64,000 nt of DNA from Xestospongia bergquistia (GCA_963965975.1 OZ014416.1:744001-808000), one strand, 5' to 3'; shown: positions 48,591 through 61,915, numbered from the stretch's first letter. The notes: generated by a model not told the origin, from the letters alone. Made by a program: numbers and translations.

Positions 48591-50339
48591 TCATCTCTGA
48601 CTATAAGTATAATACATAAGTCGGAACTGCTCTAGAAATATAAATGTCAATACTGTATGAGGACCCAGTCGAGCGTAATAGGGTGTGAAACCTTTCCATA
48701 GACTAAAGAACCCTTCATTACGTATTAATTTGAAAAGAACATCCTAATGGATAGATAGATGGGTAGAAAAATGAATGAATGGATAGAGAAATGGACACAG
48801 ATCAATGATGAGATGGGTGAATGGACGGACATCTTAACAATATGTACATAACATTATATTTACCAATGCTCCTTTATATTCTGGAACACCATTAACAATT
48901 TTCATATTCTGTATCCTATAAATGATGCACACACAACATAGCAACCATATAGCAACCATATAGCAACCACATAGCAACCATATACATATTAACTATGAAC
49001 TAATATGGGCATTTCAATACCACTATGATCTAATCAATCTGGTGACTGGTCTGATAAATCAGCTGCACCTTGCAATAAATATATAGTTAATACTAGTATA
49101 TTACATATACTCTATATAAAATAGAGCATCTATATAGCAACATCTACTATATAATATGACCTCACATGACATGCTTGGCTGATGACAAAACATTATAAAC
49201 AATCTCCATATATGGGTATGACAATAAAGGTCAAATTCAGACTAATGAACAAGTGATTAAAGCATTTGTTTAGTTGTTTCTATGGTAACTAATTGGCTTA
49301 CAGTTACTGAATTACCTGGTCTTTGTGATATCTACTGGCATTGAAGCTATTGTAGTCACTAATCCACTGATCATACTGGCAGTAAAATGACACTTAATAT
49401 TGTCATAAAAATAAGCTAGCCAAGAAAAATGGATGAATAAATAACTGAACAGATAATAGAATGGATACATAGATAGTAGAATGGATACATAGATAATAGA
49501 ATGGATACATAGATAGTAGAATGGATACATAGATAGTAGAATGGATAAACTAATATAGAGCCATTACATGTTGATAATAGTAATTGTTTAGCCTGTGAAT
49601 AAGTAGCTAGCTGAGCAGCATTGACAACCATAGCTCTGACAACAGTAGGAGTACAACCCTGTAATTAAAATAATTAATTGAATATATCAATTGATAATGG
49701 AAACTCTACCCTCCATAATGTCATGATCCCTTCTTCTCTTGTAATGCGAAACAAAGCATCAAAAACATTTTTGTATCCTCTTCGTTGTTCTGGTGGTAAC
49801 CTCCCATCAGAGGTCATTCTAATAAGAGATATTTCGGCTGGTGTACCTACTACAGCACCACACCCCCCAGCAATAATCCCTAGGAGAAAAAGGGAGAGCA
49901 ATAGATAGACAAGGAAGGTACCCACCATCATACCAAATAAAATCTTATTAAATAGTCCTGGTGGAGTTCCAGTGGAACTAACAGGAGTGGACAAAAGTAG
50001 TCATTTTAAATAAACTTTCAACAATAAATCAAAATTCACCTTACATGTCTGTCGGATAATGTTTGAAATACTCCTAAACGTGTTGTACTATATGTTGCTT
50101 GTCGAAAAAGACCAGCTGATAATCTTGAGAGAGAGAGAGACAAAGAGATGATGTATGTCATTAGTTCTTTACTTACCCAGTATATATACCAAAAAATCCT
50201 TCATTTCTAAAAATCCTTGCTATAGCATGTAAGGAAGTTTTGTGATCTTTACTAACACCTCCTTCACCTATAATAATAATAATAATAATATTAATAATAA
50301 TAATAATAATCACCCAGTAATTAATTATTAATGAGCTCC

Positions 50340-50394
<55 letters not shown>

Positions 50395-51046
50395 CATAAT
50401 AATAATATATATTATAATAGAAACAAAATTACAACTGTAATTGTTTTAATGTTGGTTTAGTAAAGAAGTGTGGTTAAGGATCTGACAGGTTAGCAGATTT
50501 TGGTGGTACGATGGAAAATGAAAAGACCATTTTGTTTACATCCAACATCTTAGCATTTGCATTAGGTCAAAATAAAATTCATTGGTTGTTAATGTGTTAG
50601 AAGTAACTACATCACTGAAAGCTTGATAAGTTGTAGCAACAATTAATACAAAGTGGACACAACCATGTACACAAGAACTGTCCAAAATCTTAGTCTAGCA
50701 TCCAAATAAATTATTATCCCCAACTCATATTTCAAATAATTTCAGACCCATCTTCCAAATAATTCTAGACCCATATACTAGAACATTACTATATGACTGG
50801 TACACTTACCACTAAGTTGCATTCTATTCTTAACCAGATCCAATGGCTGAACAAAGACAGTGGCAGTCATTCTATTCAAATAACAAGACAAATGATGATA
50901 GAAATAACACTCGTCACTACTCACCCTGCTAATCCTCCCAGAACAAAATTCACTCTTCTTGGAATAGCTCCTGGAGGTATTCTGCTCTTTGGAGATGCAG
51001 CTGATAAAACCCTAGCATCACAAGTACCATTGTTCCTACCCTCCAT
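48591..51046 (-). CDS. Mitochondrial 2-oxoglutarate/malate carrier, copy B
   Basis: Tandem paralogue of the gene at 45748, same strand and same exon order. The start at 51046 encodes MEGRNNGTCDARVLS, then IPRRVNFVLGGLAG. Later exons encode GTPAEISLIRMTSDGRLPPE (49790-49870), AAQLATYSQAKQLLLS (about 49570-49625), SMPVDITKTR (about 49320) and the final GFTPYYARLGPHTVLTFIFL with the stop at 48591. The N-terminal lead differs fully from copy A while the carrier core is conserved. All recognised exons are open, so it is probably functional. Substrate is inferred to be as in SLC25A11. Confidence 0.87.
50270..50405. repeat. (TAA)n microsatellite, two blocks
   Basis: Two ATA/TAA trinucleotide blocks (about 50270-50310 and 50341-50405) in an intron of the second carrier gene. 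The minus strand reads as polyleucine, but this is intronic. Confidence 0.93.
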
Positions 51047-51588
51047 CTTTGTACACGCCTCCTTCTAGCACTTAATACGGTAATGAAAAAACTAATGAAT
51101 TATCATTAATTTATTAATTAATAATATCCAATTAATATTATTTCTTAGCTTGATGTACTAACCTCTATTACTTATTATGGTTTCATGAACCAGATAATGA
51201 TTTCTTTTTGCAAGGTTCTAATTCATATGTAACTATAACTTGAGACTACTTGTATTAAATGAACAAAATATGTAGATAAAGCTGAAAAACAGGCAGTAGT
51301 AGCAGTAGTAGTAGTATGTGCTCAGAAATAACAAAAAACAAACTCAAATCTTCAACCATTGCAGTTGGAAATCTGACAACTTGGTGTAAACAAAACAATT
51401 CTTAAATTGATCATTAGTTGAAAACATATGCAAGTTCTGCAACAAATTATGAATACAGGTAAATATCAAAAGTATATTGTTAACTAAATTATTACTATGA
51501 CTTCATACATACAACATTTGTGTTCAGATAACTTATAAATGCTAAATGAATTGTTGTATTGTAATGTTTTTATTTTTCTGTAGAGTCT
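51047..51588. other. Intergenic, no gene seen
   Basis: AT-rich, with a short AGTAGT run at about 51296-51315. It holds the 5' flank of the carrier and the 3' flank of the Calx-beta gene. No exon was recognised. Confidence 0.6.
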
Positions 51589-53750
51589 TCAGTAGGTTTT
51601 ATTCCAACGTCGTAATCGTGGTAACAAACCATCTTTACAAACACGAACAAGATCATCCTCACTGCTTGCCTTTCCTCTGAGATAATCACATGCTATACCT
51701 TTGATGAGCTCCTTACAGAAGGGACCACCTGTCTGTGGACAGGGAGCTGTGTATGTGAGAGAAAGAGAGAGAGAGAGAGAAAGAGAGAGGATTTGCAAAA
51801 CATGGGCAGGTATAGTACAGTAGTAATATCTCTTCTTTTGTAATATAATTTTATTAGTGGAAACAATTTTCTTAAATACAAGAATGTTAAACTTGATGTA
51901 TGAAACCATAGATACCTGTAAGTTACAGATATTAATGAGAGACACAAACCTACTAGTCTCTGTTACTTACGTTCTTCATCATCTAGAATAGTTACAGTAA
52001 TTACATCTTGGCCTTCAGCAATGGCAGTGTTAAAGAGCCCGTTTTCAGGGAGGTACGGACGAGGATTACCATTTCGGTCTACAAATCCACCTCTACATCT
52101 ACATGTTCCATTTGGTGGTGGGAATGGATCGGGAGTGAAAGGATGCAGTTTTATTGTAAATTGTTCGTTGCCTTCAAATTCATTGTCATCTTCAGTATGA
52201 AAATGAAAACAGGTATAATTATAGCCTTCCTCAATGTAATAGTATCCTCCATATTGATCAAATGATGGATACGTCTCATGATCGTATTTGAGATCGTAGT
52301 GAACTATAATTATTATATGAAATAAATAACTTTAATTTAAAATGTTATAGAGTATGCGTAACAAGATGTAATGTTTGTTACTTTAACTTCTGGTAGTAGA
52401 TGTCAGTATAATATATTTACTTTATTGTGTAGTGCGCTTATCACAAGATGAACTTACTGTCAGCTGTGCCATCTTCAAAGTCAGCAAAAAATAGTGCATC
52501 GGTATCTCGAGCTTCTTGATCAGATGTGACACAGATGTATTCATAGTCACCTTCATGAACTTCAATTTTTGTTGTGTTTGGGGTAATTATGAGAACTGTG
52601 TAGGTATGTTAACTTTACTTTAATTATATGAAATGACTTAGTTAATACACAGACACTATTTGAAAAATCACAATTTAACAAATATTGGCACACCCTCCCT
52701 TCTTAGGTCATACATTGCCATGACAACATTTAGCTAAGTAGCCATGACAACAAAAAAGTGGCTTTGAAGTGCTTGACATGTTTGTAACAATAATTATAAT
52801 AATAATTAATTTACAATTTCAAAGAATTGTGGCTACTTTGGTAGCCAATTTTTGTAAAAGCTGAAGGAAAACACATAACCAGTGCCTCTAAAACCATCTT
52901 AATTACATACCATCATTGTCTTCAATAGGTACGAGAGAGTAACTATAGGACGTTCCATTAATGTCGTAATAGTAATCATAAAAGACAATATTATCATCAA
53001 ATGAGGCCCATTTAACTTCAAATGCCTCCAAATCCTCTTCTCCGGCAATATCATCATCATAGATATCAAGCTCAATGCATTTCCTTGTCTCTCCAGGTTG
53101 AAATACTAAATAATTATCTAAGTAGTTATAATCTGAGTGAGTGAGTGAGTGAGAGAAAGAAAGAGAAAGAGAGAGATGCTTTATAACTTACAGTTACTCA
53201 TAACAAATTAACACTTATATTGCACAATAACTGTATGTCTCATAATTTCATATATATATTTTACTTAGTACAATAATCATATTTGCAGTTATATCGTGTG
53301 AACAGACCTTCATTAACTTCAGTTGTATAATAATAAGAATAATAATACAAATAGAATGGGTCAGTTTGAGGTTCACTGAGATTAGCACACAAGTGTATAG
53401 TATCTCCTTCTGCTGCCCTCATATAGTAGTCATGATAAATGTAGGTATAATTGTTGTTCAGTGTACGATTGCGATGTCTGGCATCTGTGTGGAAGAATAA
53501 GTGACATGAAATTTATTCTCATTTTGTATAAAGAACTGTTTTTGTTGCAACAACATGCATTGCAAACTACACAGACATAATATATAAACTGAACTATATA
53601 TAGCAGATAGCTCAGTTAGCTCTCATATAACAATGTTATTATAACAATAATAACATCTGAAAGTTCTTTAGACTTACGCACTAATCCTTGAGAGAAGAGG
53701 ACAGTCAGCACAAACAGGACAATACATGCTTTAACAACTACCATTGCCAT
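51589..53750 (-). CDS. Small secreted protein with two Calx-beta domains
   Basis: Six exons join in phase. Signal peptide MAMVVVKACIVLFVLTVLFS from 53750. The first Calx-beta-like domain has the hallmark second half FQPGETRKCIELDIYDDD ... EAFEVKW and ends PIEDND. The second domain, encoded around 52000-52580, has FHTEDDNEFEGNEQFTIKL and ends VTILDDEE. Both have the acidic Ca-binding loops of the fold. A final exon (51589-51747) adds a Cys-containing basic C-terminus (CPQTGGPFCKEL ... RRWNKTY). No membrane helix follows, so it is extracellular; about 370 residues. Tyr-rich stretches (YYYSYYYTTE) are unusual. Calx-beta repeats also occur in sponge aggregation factors, but this protein lacks their other domains as far as I can see. 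A Ca-dependent adhesion or matrix role is inferred. Confidence 0.82.
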
Positions 53751-54241
53751 CTCATTCCAGCACTAAGCCTGGAGAAGACTCTGCAGAGTCAATATAAGGA
53801 TTCTGTGCACATAATTTTTGCAAATTACATATTTTAAAACATTCACATCCAACAACTGTTTCTTTGAATCTTTCGTAGTACATACTAGACATATGACATG
53901 TACATAAATTCACAGTAAATGTTGATTCATATACTACCTACTAAGAAATGTATACCTTTAAATAATACTTAATAATAATACCATAGATGATAACATCATT
54001 ACGTATGTGAGGTCATTTATAATCCTTTAGGTACATTGTCATGTATTTAACACTGTTAGTAGTAATTGTGTAGATTCAAAAAGATATTAAGTTTATAAGG
54101 GAGAAAAACAAGGGAAAATATTGTATTTAAACTAACTAACAAAAGTAACCAAAGAAACAGAATACAATGTTAACAATATATGCACTACTAGAAACAGCTG
54201 TTGTAGTTATTCTTCTAAAAGTGGGTGTGTCCAGCTCTCAG
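53751..54241. other. Intergenic, no gene seen
   Basis: The 5' flank of the Calx-beta gene and 3' flank of the exchanger. AT-rich with no coding pattern recognised. Confidence 0.6.
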
Positions 54242-57200
54242 CTACTTCCAGCCCAGGAAGTGTTCCAACATCCATACCAATAAAATGGATCCAAAGTAGA
54301 TGGAAAATACAGGAAAGATGAGAAGCAGCTACAAAAAAGGTGAAGAATAACTGACAAAACTCAAAATCACAACAAATATTAGGTGTAAATATGATAACAA
54401 ATCTCTTTAACAAAAATAACAATAACAAAGACGACAACAGGTTGTCTCATATATAGTATTCTCAACTCATCAATCTATGTAATATGTCACATTTTTCTCA
54501 TAATGATGTTACTTAAGTCTCAATCTATTTGTATTAAGTATAATATTCTAGAATAACAAACTAGTAAGGTCTTCTTCCCTAAAACCCACTCTGCAAGGAA
54601 AGGACACCTGACAAATGTAGTTAGCATTAAGGGTTGTTATTTCACATGTTAAAAATGTAAACAATAAAGACTATAGCTGAAGCAATTCAAAGGAAGCTAT
54701 CTTTAATAATAATTGCAATGCTGCAATTTGATTGGCTACATACAGTAATGCTATAAAAATTGACAACAGATACCTTTAAAAGACAGAGTGGGTGGGTATC
54801 TAGGAACAAAACAATATGTTATAAAACATCTGATATTTGATACATCTACGCTTTAAAGATTACCATATAAGTATGTTTGTACAAGAAACCATAGGATAAA
54901 GCAATGACACCCATGATGACTTCAACTAGAAGAATGACTGTCACCTCGGCAGAATATTGCCAAGTGAGACCACGAAAAGCAACAAGAGCAGCAAAAATAC
55001 CAAGGCATAATGTGTTGTTCATTGTAGCTGCTCCGTAGAGCTATTAAGAAGATATTGTAAATTGTGTTTATTCAATGTTAGCCATACCTGAGAGAAGGTC
55101 ATTGAGGAATTTATTTTCTTTTTTTTGGAGGCAAATATGAGTGAGGAGACCAGCTCACTAGCATTAGAGCATATCGGTGTGACCACAAAAGAGAGATAAA
55201 ATACTACACAAAAAGAAAACAACAAAGTAATTTTTGTAAGAGAGATAATACTCTATAAGACATATATGTAATTGAAAGCTCCTATCCTATGTGTAAATTA
55301 TTACTAGAGAGAACAATTGATTTTAGTAAAAAAAGTCAATTTTGACAAACTTCAAAATTTAATATGATTATTTTAACCACCTGGTATTGGTATATGTTGT
55401 CCATAATGTCTGTTACCATCTTTCTCGTGAAAATATTTTGAGTTATCAGGTTCAACAAGGTTTGTAAGAGCATCTACCATAGGGTCTGAAAATATTGTTA
55501 CCTATACAACAAAATATTGAATAGTTACCAGAACGCTTAAGGTATTCCTTACCAGTCCAACTCCGACAATCAAATAGACAGCAGATTTCAAAGCAATTTT
55601 CCATTTAGGATCCTCAACCTACATGTGAATATCATGTGAGTATCATGTGATTAGCATGAGAGTAGTTATTGTTTTGTTACAGCTGGCATCTGTGCTATTG
55701 GCTTGAAGCTTGAGCTATATATGTATAGTTTGAAAACATGCTTAGCCAACCTCCTTCTCCCCAGACTCAGACGAATGAGACTCTGTCATTTTCTTCTCTA
55801 CCTTACTCTCTTGTATTGATTCTTCTTCATCTGTTGATGGTTCAGGTGCCTTCTTGTGGACCTTCCAGGCACTAAAGTACTTCTTCTGTAAACCAGTCTG
55901 ACCTGAAATGCATTTCAAATATAACTGTTATTTTAGCAACAGTTAAAATCATAGCTTATGATTGATGTATTTTTTATCTATCTATATTTTTAAGAACTAC
56001 TAATAATTATCAATTATTATTAATAATTAATAATTAATTATTAATAATTACCCAAAAGAGGTTTTGTCTCCCCTCCTTCAGTTTCATCTTTGTCCCTTGA
56101 TCGGTTTGATGGCTGGAGACTCAATAGCATCTGTTTTATAACTTTACGTTTTATTCTATAAAATAAACAAAGTGTAATTATAAATGTTTTCACATGTCAG
56201 ATGCCTTCCACCTTTCTTGACGACGAAGTTCATCTTTTCGTTTAGAAGCCACACTAAAGATGACCAAGTAAACAAGATATAAAACAAAGAAAATCATGCA
56301 AATAACAAAAGTTGCAATAGCTGAGTTTTTTATGTATGCTGGGGGCACGTTTTGAGTTAAATCTTGTTTACGATCGGGTCCATAATACCAGTCTGCACCT
56401 TGTACTATTCTAATGTGTGAGGAGAGCATGAGAGATATTTAAAAGACTATATTGGGAGGTTAAACGTACAGATAAGGTAGAGCAGTGATAAGCATGACAA
56501 TAGAACTGTAAGTGACATCAGGAGTAACAGAAACACCCTGCAAAGAGAAGACCAACTTAATAACTTTATAATAACTATTAAAATTTTAACTCTTTCTGTA
56601 TAAATCAAGTGACCGTAGCATCTTATTTAGAGCATAATTTGAATGTTCGAAATTTCAAAAAAATATAGTCAAGTCTTTGATTATATTAGAATATACAAAT
56701 TGTGACCAGCTGGACCCTTAATCAAAATCATTTAAATAGTTTGTATACCTGCTTCCATAGACTAGAAGGTCTCAGTTTGGAACACTTTTCATCAACTCCT
56801 TGACCTCTCTCAATGTCAACACGCCCAAGAATGAGACCACCTACCCAAGGAATGGTCAACAACATGATTGTACTGCCAGCAAGTGTGCTACAGAGAGAGA
56901 GAGAGAGAGAGAGAGAATAAGATTATAAGCATTGATTATATAACAAATCACTAAACAAGTATATAAAGGTTGCTTTCTATTGTGTAAAGATTCACTGCTC
57001 ATAAATAGGTTATCCATGTATCAGTTGCTTAGATACCAATACTACAATTATAAATAATTATATAACATGACTTTAATATATGTAGCATCTGTTTATATTT
57101 TAGGTAGTTAACAATTAGTCACTTATTACTCACATTAGCAGCTGCCAAATGTATTATTAAAACAATTAGTATTATTGCATGTAAAAGGCTTAAAAACTAA

Positions 57201-57822
57201 TTACTTCCTCCCCTTGTCTCCTCCTCTTACCCCATGCCAACTGCTATCTGTTTGTCAGCTGTTTCTGGACTTCCAGAACTTCCAGATGCTATAATCATAG
57301 CTGAGTCAGGAACAGCTCCCAAAAGAGGAAGAACTATACCACCTGAATTAAAAGATTAACAGATTAATGCAAATGGATCAACATTTATACTAATGAGATA
57401 GTTGAATCAACATTTATATTAACGATGCACTCTATATTTACCTATAATTGTAGGAGGTAGACCAAGATCTAATAACATTTCTGCACCATCTAATTAGAGG
57501 ATGAACACACATTAACTGAAATCCAAGTTTAATTATATAGAACATTTAGTACATGAAATAGTGGCCATTCTAATTACAATATTCATAGCATGTATTGCAA
57601 GTACCACCCACTCTTACAATTAATTAATAGTTAATTAACCTGAGATAATTTTTGCAGAGACTCCCAGTATTATACCAAAGAATAAAATAAGTTGTATGTT
57701 GCCTATTATCTATAAAATCAAATAATACACTTAGCAGCTGTGTTAAACTATAACTTACAGAGATTGAACAAGGTTCTAAACCAAAGACACAAGTCTAGAG
57801 AGCAAAGAGAGAGAGAGAGAGG

Positions 57823-57853
<31 letters not shown>

Positions 57854-59176
57854 TAAACAATAAAGATTTACTTTTTTTAAATTAACAGTTCCTATATATA
57901 CACATAAATGATAAACAATATCATCAAGAGTTTATGAATTACTATATAAACACTCTTACAACATAAGAGCACTAAATTACATACAAATCTATAAATACTT
58001 CATTCAGTTCTACTATCACAATACAAAATACAACGAGGCGCTAATTATTACACAATACTTCCAAATTCATGAAATAGTTAATACTTATTGAGCATGATCT
58101 TTTAGAGTATGTGGGTCTTCAGTTATTGTATGATGATCTAAGTGAATTGTTCCTCTTAACTAGCCAAATTTATAATAGTATTACAGCAACAAACTAATAT
58201 ATGATATTACATGTATTATATACAAAGAGTATTTTCATTGTACTAACAGTTATTATTGTTAAGTAGTTTGTTATAAATTTTGATCAATGTAGGCTGAAAT
58301 TATAGCATGTGCTATAATAATTATGATTGTAAAAAATGATAACGACATTGTCAAAGAGCAACTGTAGCAAGATTCTTTAAGTGTTAACATTCACACATAT
58401 ACATGTCAACTTTTTCTACCCATTATATTTAAGCGTGATCTTTCAAGAAATTTTATATTCCTCCCTTCCCATCCACTCTTAAGATATTACATGTGTACAG
58501 TATATCATGAAGTTTATCATAACAGGACTTTACAGTGTGGCTATCATAATGTCATTACAATAAAATGAAAACTTCCTTTCTTTACATGATCAAAAAAGGT
58601 TTAGAGTTTAATATGACATCATAGTATGGTCTATTACTAACAAAACAGATTCTTTACAGTTCAAACAAAGATAGGATTATTGTAACATACTAATTTAAGA
58701 ATATAGTCAACTAATTTTTTCCTCATTTCAACTTCCTACAAACACCTTGTCATAACACGTTATCTTAATTAATTGAATGTATTCATTTTAACAATTTAGC
58801 AATTACTTTAATAATAACCAAAATTAATATACAATAACAATTAATGAAATTAAGCAAATAAAACAATCATTGCTATTGTTATAAGTCACTAGAGAATTGT
58901 ATATTAATTTTAACTTATTCACAGACTATATGAATTGATATACCCACTAACTAGTTAAATGTAACTTATAATGGATACTAGTTAGCCATCAGGACTTACC
59001 AATCCATCTGTCATATTATAGAAACTCCTATTTTCATATTCATCACCAAAGTCACCATAATCTTCTGAGAAATCAAAATCGCGCCCAGCAGTCTCACCAC
59101 TGCGAACTGCATACGGGAAAGCAACTGCAACGAGTGCAACTACCAACAACGGCGACAAGCCTTTCTTTTTTCCCAT
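54242..59176 (-). CDS. Sodium/calcium exchanger-like membrane protein (NCL type)
   Basis: Cation antiporter of the CaCA superfamily. The start at 59176 gives signal peptide MGKKKGLSPLLVVALVAVAF and an acidic lumenal segment (DFSEDYGDFGDEYE). First alpha repeat: GAVPDSAMIIASGSSGS, then VGMGTLAGSTIMLLTIPW (about 57190-57360). A Lys/Glu-rich loop with no clear EF-hand follows (55750-56130). Second alpha repeat: TPICSNASELVSSLIFASKKK and TMNNTLCLGIFAALVAFRGL (54950-55200). The last exon (54242-54328) encodes a helix ending VWMLEHFLGWK and joins in phase to the exon ending near 54867. The pattern matches plant and protist NCL exchangers more than NCX or CAX. Transport specificity is inferred. The intron at about 57794-58982 is the longest and shows no gene. 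Divergent from SF3B4. Confidence 0.8.
57794..58995 (-). other. Long exchanger intron, nothing coding seen
   Basis: Lies between the signal exon and the second exon. Its 3' end in transcript sense is a CT microsatellite (57802-57852 as GA on the plus strand), just before the acceptor. The rest is AT-rich filler. Confidence 0.65.
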
Positions 59177-59410
59177 AGCTAACTGACAGACAGCAAAGAG
59201 AACGAAAATATGGGGTGAAAGTCAAATTTAATTTTTTTTCCGCTATCAGCTCCTCCTATACAATAGAGAGTACAGACACTTAATACATGTATGCCTGTAC
59301 TGTATCGCGCGTATACGTATCTAATTTTTGCGCAATCACCTCCTCCTATATTGTGGGTGTGCCTGGGTCCACCCATTCTTCATGTTCTTACCACGTGTTG
59401 AACTCCTGAG
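59177..59410. promoter_or_regulatory. Divergent promoter region, exchanger / SF3B4
   Basis: Only 234 bases separate the two start codons. It contains a GC-containing core (ATCGCGCGTATACG near 59302) and two similar CTCCTCCTATA blocks (59249 and 59340). A shared bidirectional promoter is inferred. Confidence 0.5.
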
Positions 59411-61736
59411 ATGGCTGGTGGTCCTGTACAGGAACGGAATCAAGGTCATTAACTTAAAACTATAGGCATAAAAATCATACTCTTAAATAGAGCATGTCAG
59501 ACTATAATACAGCAACACAGCTAATGTCACTAGTGCTTCTTTAATTTACCATTAATTGTACTCATAAAGATGCTACCATCTACGTGGGTGGATTAGATGA
59601 GAAAGTTTCAGAAGCCATACTATGGGAGCTGTTTCTACAAGCTGGACCTGTTGGTAAGGGATGTTATAGCTAATTGACGGAGTGACATATAATTCTATTT
59701 AATGCCCTACAGTCAATGTCCATATACCACGTGATCGGATCACACAGACACATCAAGGTTATGGATTTGTTGAGTTTATGAGTGAAGAAGATGCTGATTA
59801 TGCAATAAAAATTATGAACATGATTAAGTTATATGGAAAACCAATACGTGTCAACAAGGTACCATAATATTTCTAATTATGAGTAGTTATAATTTCAACC
59901 ACATTTCGGTTATATACTATGTCACCTTAAATGTGTTATTTTATCCTATAAGGAAACTCCACCCCTAAACCTTCCAAAGCCTGATGGATAAATATACTAA
60001 AAGTATTATATCTTAATGTACACTACTCTGAGTTTGAAATTATCTTAATTTATGTCTCAATAATATTCCACTCTAAGAAAAAATTTTACATTCCATTAAT
60101 TAGAATTATTATGGTATTTTTCCTTTACTCGTTAGGCAGCTTCAAATATGAAAAGTCTAGATATCGGAGCTAATTTGTTTATTGGCAATCTAGATCCTGA
60201 GATTGATGAAAAAATGTTGTACGATATTTTTAGTGCCTTTGGCGTAATCTTACAAGCTCCTAAGGTACTATGTAATAGATCTTACTAGATACATGATAAG
60301 TTTTCATGATAGATTATGCGTGATTCAGAAGGGGGTGGATCAAAAGGTTATGCATTTATAAATTTTGCTAGTTTTGATGCAAGTGACGCTGCTATCGAAG
60401 CGATGAACTCGCAGTACTTGTGTAACAGACAGGTCTCTGTCTCTTATGCTTTTAAGAAAGAGTCTAAAGGAGAAAGACATGGAACATGGGAAGGTAAGTG
60501 AAATGATTAGACAATGTGCAGGTGTGGTGTTTGAATGGAGATGCTATCTTTTTTTTTAGAGCGTTATCTTGCTAAACAAAATCCACTCTTGCAAACTGAC
60601 AGACCTCATCAACTCTTTGCAGATGCTCCACCCAAACCTCCTGGTTAGCCACACCCATTTAGTAACAAAACTACAAAATATGTCTTTTATTAGTACCTAT
60701 AGCTGCTGCTTTTCCAATGGCTGCCAATGTTCCTATGGCACCTGCTCCTCTCTTTCCTCCGATGGCAAATCCGATATCTATCCCGTCTCTCTTTCAAGGT
60801 GGTCCTCCTAATCAATCGTTTGCACCTCCTCCTCATCAAGGTGTTTTTCCACCTCGTCAGCCATTTCCTCCTCCTCCACAAATGATGCACGTAAGATATA
60901 AAGCAATCGTAACCATAGTGATTAATAAATGAGTAGATTATGGATGGATGGACAAATAAATGGACAGACAATTTTGAAAGATAAAAATGATTTTTTTCTC
61001 TTAGTCTTTTCATGGACCTCATGGAGCTCTGCCTCCTCGACTTCCTAATAATATGAGACCCCCTCCTCCTCCTCCTCCAATGCATGGTGATCCTTTATTT
61101 AACTTGTCCATCACTTTTGTTAATTTTTTTAGATCAAATGCATCCTCCATTCCAAGGTCATCCTCCTCCTCCTCCTCAACATCCTCCTGAAGGTCTATTA
61201 CCTCCTCCAGGTCCTCCCCCTCCTCCACAGTATGTAATTATGAACCAATAGTCACATGATAGTCACATGATATTATTATACTTTCCTATAGTGATCAAAT
61301 GCATCCTCCACCACCTGGAATCCTGCCACACCATGGACCTCCAGGACCTCCCATGCACAGAGCCCCACCCCCTCTAGGACCTCCGCCACCTCCTGGAGTT
61401 CCACCTCCTCCAGGTGCTCCGCCTCCTCCAGGAGCTCCACCTCCTCCTCCACCACCTGGTCCACCTTCAAGTGAGTTTAAAAAATTTATTTTGTGAGCTT
61501 AATTTTTTATCTCTTATTTGAATATATTTTAACAATATGTACTTTAAAAAAAGTCTTGTCTCTTAGCCATCAAGTAGAAACAATTAATAGTTGTTGCACA
61601 TAATGAAATTGATATTATAATAAATGAGTTTATATTTTAACTACTCCTAATATTGAACCTATTATGATAAAGGATCTAAATAGGATATGATATGACATGA
61701 TATCTATGTTTCCTATTAGGATATCCTCCTCCATAG
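59411..61736 (+). CDS. sf3b4: Splicing factor 3B subunit 4
   Basis: Component of the U2 snRNP SF3b complex that helps anchor U2 near the branch site. The start encodes [12 protein letters not shown] (human: similar lead). Exon 1 ends at 59444 and exon 2 begins at 59570, joining in phase. RRM1: [44 protein letters not shown]2: [54 protein letters not shown]. Then [15 protein letters not shown] and a long Pro-rich tail (60700-61480, many PPPPPG runs, HDQMHPP twice), ending SRYPPP with TAG at 61734-61736. All parts are typical of SF3B4. Confidence 0.95.
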
Positions 61737-61835
61737 CTCATTTCCTGTTGCTTATTATTACATCTTTATTGAGAACTCATTGAACATTATTTGTTAATTA
61801 TAACATTCTTTTTGATTGCAATAATATTCGTTTGT

Positions 61836-61841
61836 AATAAA
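61836..61841 (+). terminator. Polyadenylation signal AATAAA
   Basis: Canonical hexamer 100 bases after the SF3B4 stop codon; motif match only. Confidence 0.5.
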
Positions 61842-61915
61842 ACTATCATTTTGGAAAATAATTTATGGTTCAAGCAATCAACAAATTCACCAAGGGTTCA
61901 TAGAGAATTTTTTCT

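Noticed and set aside
49312..49631. Minus-strand frames rich in YPFYYLCIHS repeats
   Set aside because: Read-through of an intronic ATGGATACATAGATAG-type repeat fused to real carrier exons on both sides.
50173..50397. Minus-strand polyleucine open frame
   Set aside because: Translation of a TAA/ATA microsatellite in an intron of the carrier gene.
54780..54850. Possible alternative last exons of the exchanger
   Set aside because: Both alternatives end quickly without a helix. Skipping to 54242-54328 is in phase and gives a proper C-terminal membrane segment.
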